64,000 nt of DNA from contig NZ_JBHUEO010000062.1 of assembly GCF_042680885.1 (NCBI RefSeq), positions 1 through 64,000 on the forward strand, in the 5' to 3' direction. The notes under the pieces are model-generated. The model searched no databases. It was not told the origin of the DNA and saw only the letters and a program-made list of their open reading frames with translations. The DNA is from Siminovitchia sediminis. GTDB lineage: Bacteria; Bacillota; Bacilli; Bacillales; Bacillaceae_C. Made by a program: the position numbers and the translations under genes. Below are positions 34,100 to 42,632 of the stretch, piece by piece. The first letter of the stretch is position 1. Each line of letters starts with the position of its first letter.

Positions 34100-34736
34100 C
34101 TACTCCGTTTCCCCGACAACTGTAAATCGTTCATTCACATGTTGCGGATTTTCAATTTCATCCACAACGGCAATGGCAAAGTCTGCATAGCTGATATAAC
34201 TTTCACCTTTTGAATTAACAAGAAGATGGTCTTTTCCATTCTCATAAGATCCCGTTCTTTCCTTCTGGATCAAATATTGCAGAGGGGCTGACAAATGTCC
34301 ATGTGATATTTGAGGTTGCTTGTAACTCTTCCAAGTTTCGACCCTGACCTTTGGCAGTGGGGAGAAATACATCCGGGAAATCCGGTGTATCCATTACCTG
34401 AACAGTTTTATTTTCATCTGCATAGAGACTTCCGGCTCCACCTACAATGATGGCTCTTGTGTTTGTTCCTTTTAACGCCTCAATTAAAGCATGTCCGGCA
34501 TCCACATGCGCCTGCTCTTCACCAAGGGGAGCACCGAATGCATTAACAACTGCGTCAAACATTTTTACATCATCTGATGTAAGGTCAAAAATACTTTTCT
34601 CAAGGACATGAACGCCTGAATCCTTCATTTTCAAAGTATCCCTTACAATCGCTGTTACTTCATGTCCCCGACTGACTGCCTCTTTTAAAATAAGACTTCC
34701 GGCTTTACCGCTCGCACCAATGATTCCAATTTTCAT
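34100..34736 (-). pseudogene. Frameshifted NAD(P)-binding reductase (YwnB-like)
   Basis: Two overlapping frames together encode a complete ~212-residue NAD(P)-binding protein of the YwnB type. The first frame (34736 to 34242) starts MKIGIIGASGKAGSLI with the Rossmann GASGKAG and runs to SAIFDPEG. The second frame continues with RTGSYENGKDHLL through to the natural end at 34100. Continuity is lost near 34262-34268 at GGAAAGAACG, consistent with one extra A in the A-run or loss of two bases. This is either a real mutation or a sequencing error in a homopolymer. Neighbours are flavin-dependent oxidoreductases. Confidence 0.8.
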
Positions 34737-34819
34737 TTATTTGTCTTCCAATTGAATGTATTTTTAAAAAAGAATATCAGACCCTGCATGGAGTCTGATA
34801 TTCTTATAAGGATCGATGT

Positions 34820-35419
34820 TTAGCGGATCGTTTTTAATGCCCCGCTCCAGGCGAGCACTTCATCAAGCATCGTATTTACATTATTCAAATGCAGATCTTG
34901 CGGCTTAAACTCCGATCCATCCACAAAATCAGTGAATAAGCTCAACGTTGGATGTGTGCGAACATCTGCAACTTTCTGTTCTGCAAGAATTCCGCGTAAA
35001 TGTTCAGCGGCACGAGCTCCGCCGGTAGAACCATAGCTTACGATGCCGGCAGCTTTGTCATACCAAGCTTCACGGGCAAAATCGATCGCGTTTTTTAACG
35101 CCCCTGTTATACTGTGATTATATTCTTGAACAATGAAGACAAATCCATCAAGGTTTGCCAGTTTCTCATTCCAAGCAGCAATACCTGGCTCCGTTCCATC
35201 CGTTGTTCCTAAAAATGGAAGCTGAAAATCAGCAATATCTACAATCTCATAATTTGCATCTCCACGTTTGTCGGCAATTCCTTTTACCCATTCTCCTACT
35301 TGAGGACTTACACGTCCTTCACGAGTGCTCCCCAAAATAATGCCAATGTTTAATTTTTCTGTAGTCATTGTTTCTTCCTCCTTCGTTTGCTTACCAAATA
35401 ATCTATCTAAAAAACCCAT
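34820..35419 (-). CDS. NADPH-dependent FMN reductase
   Basis: A flavodoxin-fold oxidoreductase of 199 residues (or 182). The FMN phosphate loop GSTREGR, PFLG and the EYNHSITGALKNAIDF segment are typical of the NADPH-dependent FMN/azo/quinone reductase family. Two starts look usable: ATG 35419 with AGGGGTG, giving an amphipathic extension MGFLDRLFGKQ, and ATG 35368 with a strong GGAGGAAG. It sits in a cluster with a luciferase-like oxidoreductase and catDE, suggesting a role in quinone or electrophile detoxification. Confidence 0.87.
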   Translation of the reverse strand: MGFLDRLFGKQTKEEETMTTEKLNIGIILGSTREGRVSPQVGEWVKGIADKRGDANYEIVDIADFQLPFLGTTDGTEPGIAAWNEKLANLDGFVFIVQEYNHSITGALKNAIDFAREAWYDKAAGIVSYGSTGGARAAEHLRGILAEQKVADVRTHPTLSLFTDFVDGSEFKPQDLHLNNVNTMLDEVLAWSGALKTIR

Positions 35420-35440
35420 GATTACACCCCTATAAAAAAA

Positions 35441-36487
35441 TTATTCACTCGTTTCTCTTCGAACAATTGGAGCTATTTCGGATGCAAGCAATTCTATTCC
35501 TTTTGCTACATTCTTAAACGGCTGGCCTCCAATATCTAACTGTGCCAGGAACCGTTGATGCCCAAAGAGTTCGTATTGCTGAAGGATCTTTTCCACAATC
35601 TGCTGCGGACTCCCTACAAACAATGCAGTTTCCGGACCGGCCAATTGTTCGAAGTCACTTCTTGACATACGTGTTCCCATTCCACGCTGGAGATTTACAT
35701 ATTCCCAGTAATTAGAGTAATAAGGATAAAACTCGTCTTTTGCCTCCTGGGTCGTTTTCGCTGCATAAATATGGCCGGTCACACCAATCTTTAATGCTTC
35801 CGTTTTGTGTCCTGTTTCCAGTCCCGTTTGACGATAGAGGTCGGCCAGCGGCTTAAAACGTCTTGGATCGCCGCCCAAGATTGCTAAAGCCATCCCCGTC
35901 CCAAACCTTCCGGCACGAACAGCACTTTCAGGTGAACCTCCAACTCCGATCCAAACAGGCAATTTTTCTTGTATCGGTCTGGGGGCAATTTCAGCATTTC
36001 TTAAAGGAGAACGGAACTTACCGGACCATGTGACCGTCTCATTGTCGTTCAGCTGTAACAGGAGGTCCATATGTTCTTCAAACAATTCATCATAATCGTT
36101 TGTGCTATAGCCAAAAAGAGGAAAAGATTCTATAAATGCTCCCCTGCCGGCCAGTATTTCTGCTCGGCCATTCGAAAGGACATCCAAGGTAGCAAAATCT
36201 TCAAATAGACGAACAGGATCAAGCGTACTTAAAAAACTTGTTGCACTCGTTAATTTAATTTGTTTTGTTGCTTGTGCAATAGCAGCCAATATCACCGCAG
36301 GTGAAGCAGAAGCGTAATCCAGACGGTGATGCTCTCCTACTCCAAATACATCCAGTCCTGCCTCATCCGCAAGTTTTGCCGCTTGAATGATATCCTGTAT
36401 TCTATCCTTGGCCGTTATCGTCTCTCCTGTAAGGGGATCCGTCCCTATATCCGCAAGGGTGTAAATACCAATTTCCATAGCCGACAA
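35441..36487 (-). CDS. LLM-class flavin-dependent oxidoreductase
   Basis: Bacterial-luciferase-like TIM-barrel protein of 348 residues that uses reduced flavin (FMNH2) to oxidise an organic substrate, unknown here. VFGVGEHHRLDYASASP, TSATSFLSTLDPVRLFEDFATLD and PVWIGVGGSPESAVRAGRFG are seen in order, matching the group-1 LLM family. The start is TTG 36487 with AGGAGG seven bases upstream. The adjacent NADPH-dependent FMN reductase could supply reduced flavin, giving a two-component monooxygenase; this pairing is my inference. Confidence 0.88.
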   Translation of the reverse strand: MSAMEIGIYTLADIGTDPLTGETITAKDRIQDIIQAAKLADEAGLDVFGVGEHHRLDYASASPAVILAAIAQATKQIKLTSATSFLSTLDPVRLFEDFATLDVLSNGRAEILAGRGAFIESFPLFGYSTNDYDELFEEHMDLLLQLNDNETVTWSGKFRSPLRNAEIAPRPIQEKLPVWIGVGGSPESAVRAGRFGTGMALAILGGDPRRFKPLADLYRQTGLETGHKTEALKIGVTGHIYAAKTTQEAKDEFYPYYSNYWEYVNLQRGMGTRMSRSDFEQLAGPETALFVGSPQQIVEKILQQYELFGHQRFLAQLDIGGQPFKNVAKGIELLASEIAPIVRRETSE

Positions 36488-36504
36488 TTGGATGCCTCCT
36501 GTCT

Positions 36505-37359
36505 TTATACAGCTAACTCGATGCGATGTCCCGAAGGATCAAAGGTGATGACATGATGATTTTCTGTTAATACCTCTGCACCGATCTGCTTCAAATTTAT
36601 TACTGCTTGATTACGAGCCTCTTCATGATTAAAAACGAGCGTAAACGATTCGAGGCCTGTACTATTTTTAGCCGGAGCCTTTGCCCCTATACCACTCCAC
36701 GTGTTTACCCCTATATGATAGTGATATTTTCCATAGGAAAGAAATAATGCCTGTTCTCCATATCGATTGACCACATCCATGCCCAGTCCCTTTACGTAAA
36801 ATGCTTCTGTCTGAATAAGTTCTGATACATGTAAATGAATGTGACCCATGACCGTTTCAGCCGGCATTCCTTGCCAAGGCTTATCCGGAGCATGTTTGAG
36901 CAAATTGTCAAAATCAAGCGGGTCCACTGCCATGGCCACTTCTTCCCCGCCCCAACTCCATTCAGAAGGGGCTCTGTCGATATAAATTTCAATTTCATTC
37001 TCATCAGGATCATATAATTACAAGGCTTCACTGACAAGGTGATCCGATGACCCAAAGCCAAAGCCAATGCCTTTGTCTTCTAAATGCAGTACAAAGCTCG
37101 CCAGATCTGACTTTTTTGCCAGCCGCAGTGCAAAATGATACAACCCTGTTGTTCTTCCTTGTTTTGGTACGACATTTGCAGGCTTTTCCAATGATAAAAT
37201 ACTAGTCTTTCCATCAATTGTAAGTTGGACTGACGAGGATGTTTGCTCTAAAATATTGAACCCCATGATTTTTTGATAAAATTGTAAAGAACGCTCCATG
37301 TTTTGCACTTTAATTTTTACATGTCCGACAAAGGTTGTCGGTTTCTTGTGGAATTCCAT
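36505..37359 (-). pseudogene. catE: catE, catechol-2,3-dioxygenase, interrupted by in-frame TAA
   Basis: One continuous reading frame of about 285 codons encodes two vicinal-oxygen-chelate (glyoxalase-fold) modules, the length and layout of B. subtilis CatE, a ring-cleaving Fe(II) dioxygenase. A TAA at 37018-37020 splits it: the first part ends ...HLVSEAL and the frame resumes directly with LYDPDENEIEIYIDRAP. A tyrosine codon TAT/TAC is expected at the stop position. Everything downstream (metal ligand His in MGHIHLHV, Glu in HRIELAV) is still conserved, so the mutation is recent or a base-calling error. The gene follows catD by 10 bases. Confidence 0.85.
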
Positions 37360-37369
37360 CCTAAACCTC

Positions 37370-37774
37370 CTAGTTGTTACCGGAGTTAAATAATTTTCGA
37401 TCCAAAGATAAGAACGATTTGTCAGCTAATATGAAATAAATCGACATGGCCAGTAATGCGAGGTCCAATTCGTATCCCGCCATTTGACCATTGCCGAGGA
37501 ATCCAGCCGGAAGTTTTGCTGTGAGAATAGCCCCTGCCAAAATCACTGCAAACAATATAGCAATGACTCTTGTTCCTAAGCCTAAAATCAGGGCAATACC
37601 TCCAACCAGCTCTATAGCAGCCACTGCATAGGCAAGGAATCCAGGTATACCGATACTGTCAAAAAACCCTACTGTATTTGAAATTCCGTCTTGGAATTTT
37701 GCTAAGCCATGAATGAAGAATGTAAGGCCTAAGATGATTCTTAAAACAATTTTCCCAATTTCCTGTGTATTCAC
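37370..37774 (-). CDS. catD: DoxX-family membrane subunit CatD
   Basis: A 134-residue DoxX-like protein with four membrane segments (FIHGLAKFQDGI, AAIELVGGIALILG, ILAGAILTAKLPAGFLG). In B. subtilis, catD precedes catE in an operon induced by quinones and thiol-reactive electrophiles through YodB and CatR. Here the same order is found. The start is GTG with AAAGGAG upstream. A strong promoter with flanking repeats precedes it. Confidence 0.88.
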   Translation of the reverse strand: MNTQEIGKIVLRIILGLTFFIHGLAKFQDGISNTVGFFDSIGIPGFLAYAVAAIELVGGIALILGLGTRVIAILFAVILAGAILTAKLPAGFLGNGQMAGYELDLALLAMSIYFILADKSFLSLDRKLFNSGNN

Positions 37775-37793
37775 TTTTACTCTCCTTTCTTTA

Positions 37794-37852
37794 GTTACTT
37801 ACTTTGCGTAACCTAGTTTATTATTAATACTTATTGTTGTCAAGTAAGTAAT
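37794..37852 (-). promoter_or_regulatory. catDE promoter with flanking operator-like repeats
   Basis: On the minus strand a perfect -35 TTGACA (37838-37843), 17-base spacer and TAAACT (37815-37820). TTACTTAC-type sequences lie on both sides in inverted orientation: TTACTTACTTTG at 37795-37806 and CAAGTAAGTAA at 37841-37851. This suits a redox-sensing MarR/DUF24 repressor, but the regulator is not in the window. Confidence 0.55.
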
Positions 37853-38529
37853 TTTGCCAATTATATTATACTCATTCATGAGGTGCTTCAAGATAGGGTT
37901 TTATAATATTTTGAGGAAAGGGAAAGCTAACACTCTTAGTTGACACACTCATTGAATCACTATCAAACTGCCTACTTATTGGAAAATAAATGCAAAACCA
38001 TTACATTAAAAAAGCTGAATCAGTTGATCCAGCCTAAATGTTTTTTATTGAATTTTTATATCCTCTTTTTTTGTCACAAGCGAAATATATGTAAGATCAT
38101 TTCAACACCGTTTTATTCAATCACTACATTCTCTTTATCTGTGTCAGGTTGATTAAATGATAAGGTACCTGGCTCTGCTAGAGATGGATGATTTTTACCA
38201 AATACAAATTACAAAAAAAAGGCCTCCCGAAGTGTTTGCCCCGGAAAAGCCACACTTGCGCTAGTTTCCTCCCTGCTTTCTTTCGAAAGCAGCGATGGAT
38301 CAAGCAGGGCATAAGAATAACAACCATATATCAATTGAATCTCTCTTCCAGTCAACTGAAAGATTTAGTACTTGTGTATGATATGTTCGGTTGTATGACT
38401 CAATATCAACATTTTCTTTACAACCTCAATTATATTCTTACTTGATAAACCATCTAAATGAATTTTTAAAAGCAAATACAGCCTTTACACTTTAAAAGAC
38501 ATTTTTCTTTGTTTAGTTCTTTATCCTTA
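37853..38529. other. Gene-poor, A/T-rich spacer
   Basis: I can support no gene here. Two open frames on the plus strand lack ribosome binding sites and family features. One hairpin is clear: CTGCTTTC-TTTC-GAAAGCAG near 38274-38293. Confidence 0.6.
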
Positions 38530-39501
38530 CTAGCAATCATTGCCCAACACAAAGTGGTCAAGCAATGCGCGCACTTCATCTGTTGACTCTGTACTCATTA
38601 ATTGATGCCTTAATTCACTCGCCCCTCGAAACCCTCGAACATAGATCTTAAAAAAACGCTGAAGAGGTTTGAATGGACGAGGCTCTAATTCTTTTGAATA
38701 TTGATCATGGAGATCAAGGTGCACCCTTAAAAGATCCAGCAATTCCCGACTGCTATGCTTTTTTGGCTCTTTTTCAAAGGCAAACGGGTTTTTAAAAATG
38801 CCACGCCCAATCATAATTCCATCAACCCCGTACTGATGAGCAAGTTCCAAGCCCGTTTGTCGGTCCGGAATATCCCCATTTATGGTTAAAAGAGTATGGG
38901 GTGCTATCGTGTCTCGAAGTTCCTTAATTTCCGGAATCAGTTCCCAATGCGCATCGACTTTACTCATTTCTTTTCGGGTACGGAGATGAATAGAAAGATT
39001 TACGATGTCTTGCTTCAATAAATGTGTCAGCCAGCCGCGCCATTCATTTATGTCCGTGTAACCCAGTCTGGTCTTTACACTTACAGGCAATCCTCCTGCT
39101 TTTGCCGCCTGTATGACATCTGCTGCCACTTCCGGACGGAGAATCAGACCGGCTCCCTTCCCATTCGATGCCACATTAGGTACAGGACAGCCCATATTGA
39201 TATCTATACCCCGAAATCCTTGTTCGGCCATTCCAAAACTCATTTGCCGAAAATATTCGGGCTTATCTCCCCATATATGAGCCACAATGGGTTGTTCATC
39301 TTCCGTAAAAGTCAAACGCCCACGGACACTTTGCTGCCCTTCCGGGTGACAATAACTCTCTGTGTTTGTAAACTCCGTAAAAAACACATTTGGCCTGGCT
39401 GCTTTACTCACGACATGGCGGAAAACTACATCCGTCACATCTTCCATTGGCGCGAGTACAAAAAATGGCCTGGGTAAATCATTCCAAAAATTATCTGTCA
39501 T
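38530..39501 (-). CDS. tRNA-dihydrouridine synthase
   Basis: FMN enzyme of about 323 residues that reduces specific uridines of tRNA to dihydrouridine. LAPMEDVTDVVFR is the FMN-site N-terminus; DINMGCPVPNVASNGKGAGL holds the catalytic cysteine; VSVKTRLGY, LTINGDI and GIMIGRGIFKNPF complete the TIM barrel. It resembles the DusC/YfjN-type enzyme of B. subtilis rather than DusB. The ATG at 39501 follows GAGAGG by about 12 bases; a TTG at 39513 directly abuts the Shine-Dalgarno. A decayed copy of its 5' part lies upstream. Confidence 0.92.
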   Translation of the reverse strand: MTDNFWNDLPRPFFVLAPMEDVTDVVFRHVVSKAARPNVFFTEFTNTESYCHPEGQQSVRGRLTFTEDEQPIVAHIWGDKPEYFRQMSFGMAEQGFRGIDINMGCPVPNVASNGKGAGLILRPEVAADVIQAAKAGGLPVSVKTRLGYTDINEWRGWLTHLLKQDIVNLSIHLRTRKEMSKVDAHWELIPEIKELRDTIAPHTLLTINGDIPDRQTGLELAHQYGVDGIMIGRGIFKNPFAFEKEPKKHSSRELLDLLRVHLDLHDQYSKELEPRPFKPLQRFFKIYVRGFRGASELRHQLMSTESTDEVRALLDHFVLGNDC

Positions 39502-39649
39502 AATTTTTTTCAACCTCTCATTATGGAATTACCGGTTGGCACTTGTCCCATAAATAAAAATATAAAGTTGCCAAAACATCAAAGAAAATGAGGCGAACAG
39601 GAAAAGACCCGAAAATTAAAAATATCTTTTTCCACTAACACCAGCTCTG

Positions 39650-39735
39650 ACTATATGGTCTGTCTGCTTCACCCACGGCATGGAGAAAACCGCATCCGTT
39701 ACATCTTTTATCAGTGCCGCAACACAAAAAATGAT
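39650..39735 (-). pseudogene. Decayed fragment of a tRNA-dihydrouridine synthase gene
   Basis: DNA at 39653-39733 resembles the 5' coding part of the intact dus gene (39390-39468) at about three quarters of positions with small indels. Read on the minus strand it gives FCVAALIKDVTDAVFS, recalling FFVLAPMEDVTDVVFR. No start or further domain is left. The rest of 39502-40068 holds a T-rich hairpin near 39785-39810 and the terminator at 39983-40018, otherwise nothing I recognise. Confidence 0.55.
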
Positions 39736-39982
39736 ATACTCCACCTTCTCATAATTGGACACATAACAAACCCTTGTAGCCAAAAATAAAAAGCAAGGAT
39801 TTCCCTGCTTTAATTATGCCTATCGGTGCTTTAGCACTCTTAACAAACAACAGTCTGTTTAAACCATTATACATTTTAATATGTTCTTATAAAAAGAGCA
39901 AAAGATGATTGATCCGGCCGAAATTTATTATATGGTCCAACGCACAATTCATTTTAAAATAACGACCTTTAAATAAAAATAA

Positions 39983-40018
39983 AACCTGTGCCTGTCGGGA
40001 TTCCCGGCAGGTTTTTTG
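39983..40018 (+). terminator. Orphan rho-independent terminator
   Basis: CCTGTCGGGATTCCCGGCAGG-type stem followed by six T on the plus strand. No plus-strand gene ends just before it, so it may belong to a small RNA or a leader of the following gene. Confidence 0.7.
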
Positions 40019-40068
40019 TGTAGGAAGACCCGGAGTTTTCCAAAAAACATATCCAAAGGAGGACACGA

Positions 40069-40104
40069 ATGATAAAATCAAGTAAAAAGCACTATATTTT
40101 TTAG
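40069..40104 (+). CDS. Possible 11-residue leader peptide
   Basis: ATG preceded by a consensus AAAGGAGG six bases upstream opens an 11-codon frame (MIKSSKKHYIF). Its TAG stop overlaps the AGGGGG ribosome binding site of the following membrane protein gene, a layout typical of translational coupling. Confidence 0.4.
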   Translation: MIKSSKKHYIF

Positions 40105-40114
40105 GGGGAAAGAG

Positions 40115-40672
40115 ATGAATTTATCAGATTTGAAGAATGAACTTGCTGTTAAAAGTAAAAATGGAATTTCATTTTTATCATCGGCTGCAGTTGTTTGGAC
40201 CGTCATTACAATCATATATTTGTTGCCGTTGGAAGTAGGTCAAAAAAATATTTTGATGCTTTTTTCTTCGGGAATCATGTTTCCATTGGCAATTGGTTTA
40301 TCCAAAATATACAAGGTGGATTGGAAAAGTGAAGGCCTTCCTCTAAGCGATTTGGGATTAGCCTTAAATTTAGCGCAGTTGATGTACTTTCCAATCCTAT
40401 TTCTGGTTTTTGTACATTTTCCTTCTGACATGGTGGCAGTCTTCGCCATTATAACAGCTGCTCATCTATACCCATACGGATGGCTGTATCAGGCAAAACC
40501 TTATTATTTCTATGCCCCGCTGATTTCTGTCTTGGTAATGATTTTAGGGTTTACAGCAGGCGGCCGGCTATGGACGATTCCTTTGCTTATGGCGGTGTCC
40601 CTTGTGTTGTTGAATGTGGCTTTATATACTGATTTTAAGAAAAAGTCGAATCTGTCCCGAATGAGTGCTTAA
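40115..40672 (+). CDS. Conserved membrane protein (DUF7010-like)
   Basis: A 185-residue protein with about six membrane segments and a short charged N-terminus (MNLSDLKNELAVKSKNG). It resembles uncharacterised DUF7010-type membrane proteins of bacilli; I know no function. AGGGGGAAAGAG precedes its ATG. A tiny upstream frame ends in this ribosome binding site. Confidence 0.7.
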   Translation: MNLSDLKNELAVKSKNGISFLSSAAVVWTVITIIYLLPLEVGQKNILMLFSSGIMFPLAIGLSKIYKVDWKSEGLPLSDLGLALNLAQLMYFPILFLVFVHFPSDMVAVFAIITAAHLYPYGWLYQAKPYYFYAPLISVLVMILGFTAGGRLWTIPLLMAVSLVLLNVALYTDFKKKSNLSRMSA

Positions 40673-40706
40673 CTCCCAAAAGGCAGTGACCGCTGAAAGA
40701 TAGATT

Positions 40707-40961
40707 TTAATGATGCAGCTGTTTGGCATACTTTATGTAATCCATGTATCTCTCAAACTTTTTATATTCATGATAAAACATGAGTGCTGCATTGTTTAAA
40801 TATATTGTTTCATACTGCATGATCTGCCCACACAGATCCAGACATGCATTGAAGATGGTTTGCAGCGTTTTGCAGTTTAGTTTTTGAGTGAATAAAACTA
40901 ATGAATAAAAGGTATTCCCAATGGCTGAATCAAACAGGAAATATTCTGTTGTATGAGCTAA
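40707..40961 (-). pseudogene. 5'-truncated coding remnant
   Basis: An open frame of 84 codons without a usable start codon reads like a real protein C-terminus: a segment containing TLQTIFNACLDLCGQIMQYE and ending FERYMDYIKYAKQLHH. Amino-acid composition is protein-like (Tyr/Leu-rich helical) but I do not recognise the family. The upstream end is cut by a stop and followed by an imperfect inverted repeat. Confidence 0.4.
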
Positions 40962-40990
40962 TTAAAAATTGTGAAACTAAAGTAAAAAAT

Positions 40991-41066
40991 AGCCCTTGAA
41001 TGTGAAGAAAATACCAAAATCTGCTATACCAGAGGAATAAAGTTTGGTTATTCACATCGAGGGCAT
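40991..41066. repeat. Imperfect inverted repeat
   Basis: GCCCTTGAATGTGAAGAA (40992-41009) is matched by TTATTCACATCGAGGGC (41048-41064) in inverse orientation, 15 of 18 positions with one gap. It could be a hairpin RNA or the relic of a mobile-element end next to the truncated frame. Confidence 0.5.
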
Positions 41067-41168
41067 GGAATAGGGTGCCAAGAATCACAAATTCCGTAAT
41101 TCAAGCACATTCAAAGTAAATGAGCAAGGTATGTGGTCAAAATGTGGGCATACCTTTCATTAAAGCCC

Positions 41169-42542
41169 TTATATCAACGTTAATTGAGCAACACACTCCA
41201 CGTGCACCGTCTGCGGAAACATATCCACGGGCTGCACCTGCACTGTTTTATAACCTCCGTCTTCCAGAATCCGAAGGTCTCTCGCCAAAGTAGCCGGGTT
41301 GCATGAGACATAAACCACTTTCTTAGGTTTCATTTCAATGATGGTCTGCAGCAAGCTCTCATCGCATCCCTTTCTTGGCGGATCCACGACAAGGACATCG
41401 GCCTCTACTCCTTCTTCATACCATTTCGGAATGACGGTTTCTGCCTCACCCACTGCAAATTCCACGTTATCGATACCGTTTAATTCAGCGTTTCGCTCCG
41501 CATCTTCAATGGCCTCCGGGACAATTTCAACCCCATACACTTTTTTCGCACGCTGCGCCAGAAATAATGAAATGGTGCCAATCCCGCAATAGGCATCGAT
41601 GACGGTCTCTTGTCCATGTAAGTCCGCATATTCTAAGGCTTTGTCATATAACACTTTGGTCTGCTCGGGGTTCACCTGATAAAAAGAGCGGGCGGAAATG
41701 GCAAATTTGACCTCTCCGATCGTATCGTAGATGTACTCTTCTCCCCACAGCACATGAGTCTGGTCGCCAAAGATAACATTCGTTCTTTTCGGATTAATGT
41801 TTTGCACGACAGACTTCACTTCTTGAATCTCGCTCACAATTCTTTCGACCAGCTTTCTTCTGCCCGGAATATCCGGTGTCCTTGTGATCAGTACAACCAT
41901 AATTTCTCCGGTCACTTTTCCAGAGCGGATCATGATGTGTCTTAACGTCCCTTTATGGTTTTTTTCGTTATAAGCTCTGATTCCAAAGTCATTACAGATG
42001 GCTTTGACCTTTTGCAGCACCTCATCATTTTCCTCCTGCTGGATCAGACAGGCTTCCATATTAACAATTTCATGGGAGCGCTGTTTGTAAAACCCACCGA
42101 CAAGGCCCCCTTCTTGCTCGCCGACGGGCACCTGGGCTTTATTCCGGTAGTGCCACGGATTTTCCATGCCCAACACAGGATGGATGTTGATATTTCCCAG
42201 CTTGCCGATCCGGTCCATTACATCACGCACTTGTTTCTCTTTCGCCTTTAGCTGTCCCTCGTATGTGATGTGCTGCAGCTGACACCCTCCGCACTCTGCA
42301 AAAATAGGACAGGTCGGCTCCGTGCGAAATACACTTTCTTCATATAATTCCAGCAGCCTGCCAAATCCGTAGCCTTTGTTTAGCTTGGTCACCCTGATTT
42401 TTCCCTTTTCGCCCGGCAAAGCGTTGCCGACAAATAACGGATAACCGTCTACTTTGGCAACACCCTTCCCGTCATGGGTTAAATCTTCAAAAATTACATC
42501 AATCTCATCATTCTTTCGAATAGGCACCATTTGTTTACTCAT
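41169..42542 (-). CDS. rlmCD: 23S rRNA (uracil-C5)-methyltransferase RlmCD
   Basis: TrmA/RumA-family SAM-dependent methyltransferase of about 457 residues that in B. subtilis (YefA) methylates U747 and U1939. A TRAM RNA-binding domain (residues 8-70) precedes an iron-sulfur cysteine set (CPIFAECGGCQLQH and one earlier), then the Rossmann methyltransferase with DAYCGIGTISL, DPPRKGC and the nucleophile region SCNPATLARD. The ATG at 42542 has AAAGGAAG upstream. In B. subtilis it follows dgkB; here a 2.5-kb group of genes separates them. Confidence 0.93.
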   Translation of the reverse strand: MSKQMVPIRKNDEIDVIFEDLTHDGKGVAKVDGYPLFVGNALPGEKGKIRVTKLNKGYGFGRLLELYEESVFRTEPTCPIFAECGGCQLQHITYEGQLKAKEKQVRDVMDRIGKLGNINIHPVLGMENPWHYRNKAQVPVGEQEGGLVGGFYKQRSHEIVNMEACLIQQEENDEVLQKVKAICNDFGIRAYNEKNHKGTLRHIMIRSGKVTGEIMVVLITRTPDIPGRRKLVERIVSEIQEVKSVVQNINPKRTNVIFGDQTHVLWGEEYIYDTIGEVKFAISARSFYQVNPEQTKVLYDKALEYADLHGQETVIDAYCGIGTISLFLAQRAKKVYGVEIVPEAIEDAERNAELNGIDNVEFAVGEAETVIPKWYEEGVEADVLVVDPPRKGCDESLLQTIIEMKPKKVVYVSCNPATLARDLRILEDGGYKTVQVQPVDMFPQTVHVECVAQLTLI

Positions 42543-42632
42543 TGTTTTCTTCCTTTTCTTGGCTGTTTTGCTTGTTTGATTGTACCATATCAATGATATA
42601 AAAATAAGGAAGGCCCGCGCCTTCCTATCCTA

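Noticed and set aside
37018..37020. Programmed read-through of the catE stop (suppression or special amino acid)
   Set aside because: The stop is TAA, not TGA or TAG, with no nearby structure suggesting recoding. A mutation or sequencing error is simpler.
37940..38445. Two plus-strand frames of 70 and 85 residues
   Set aside because: No Shine-Dalgarno, no recognisable family, low-complexity A/T-rich composition.
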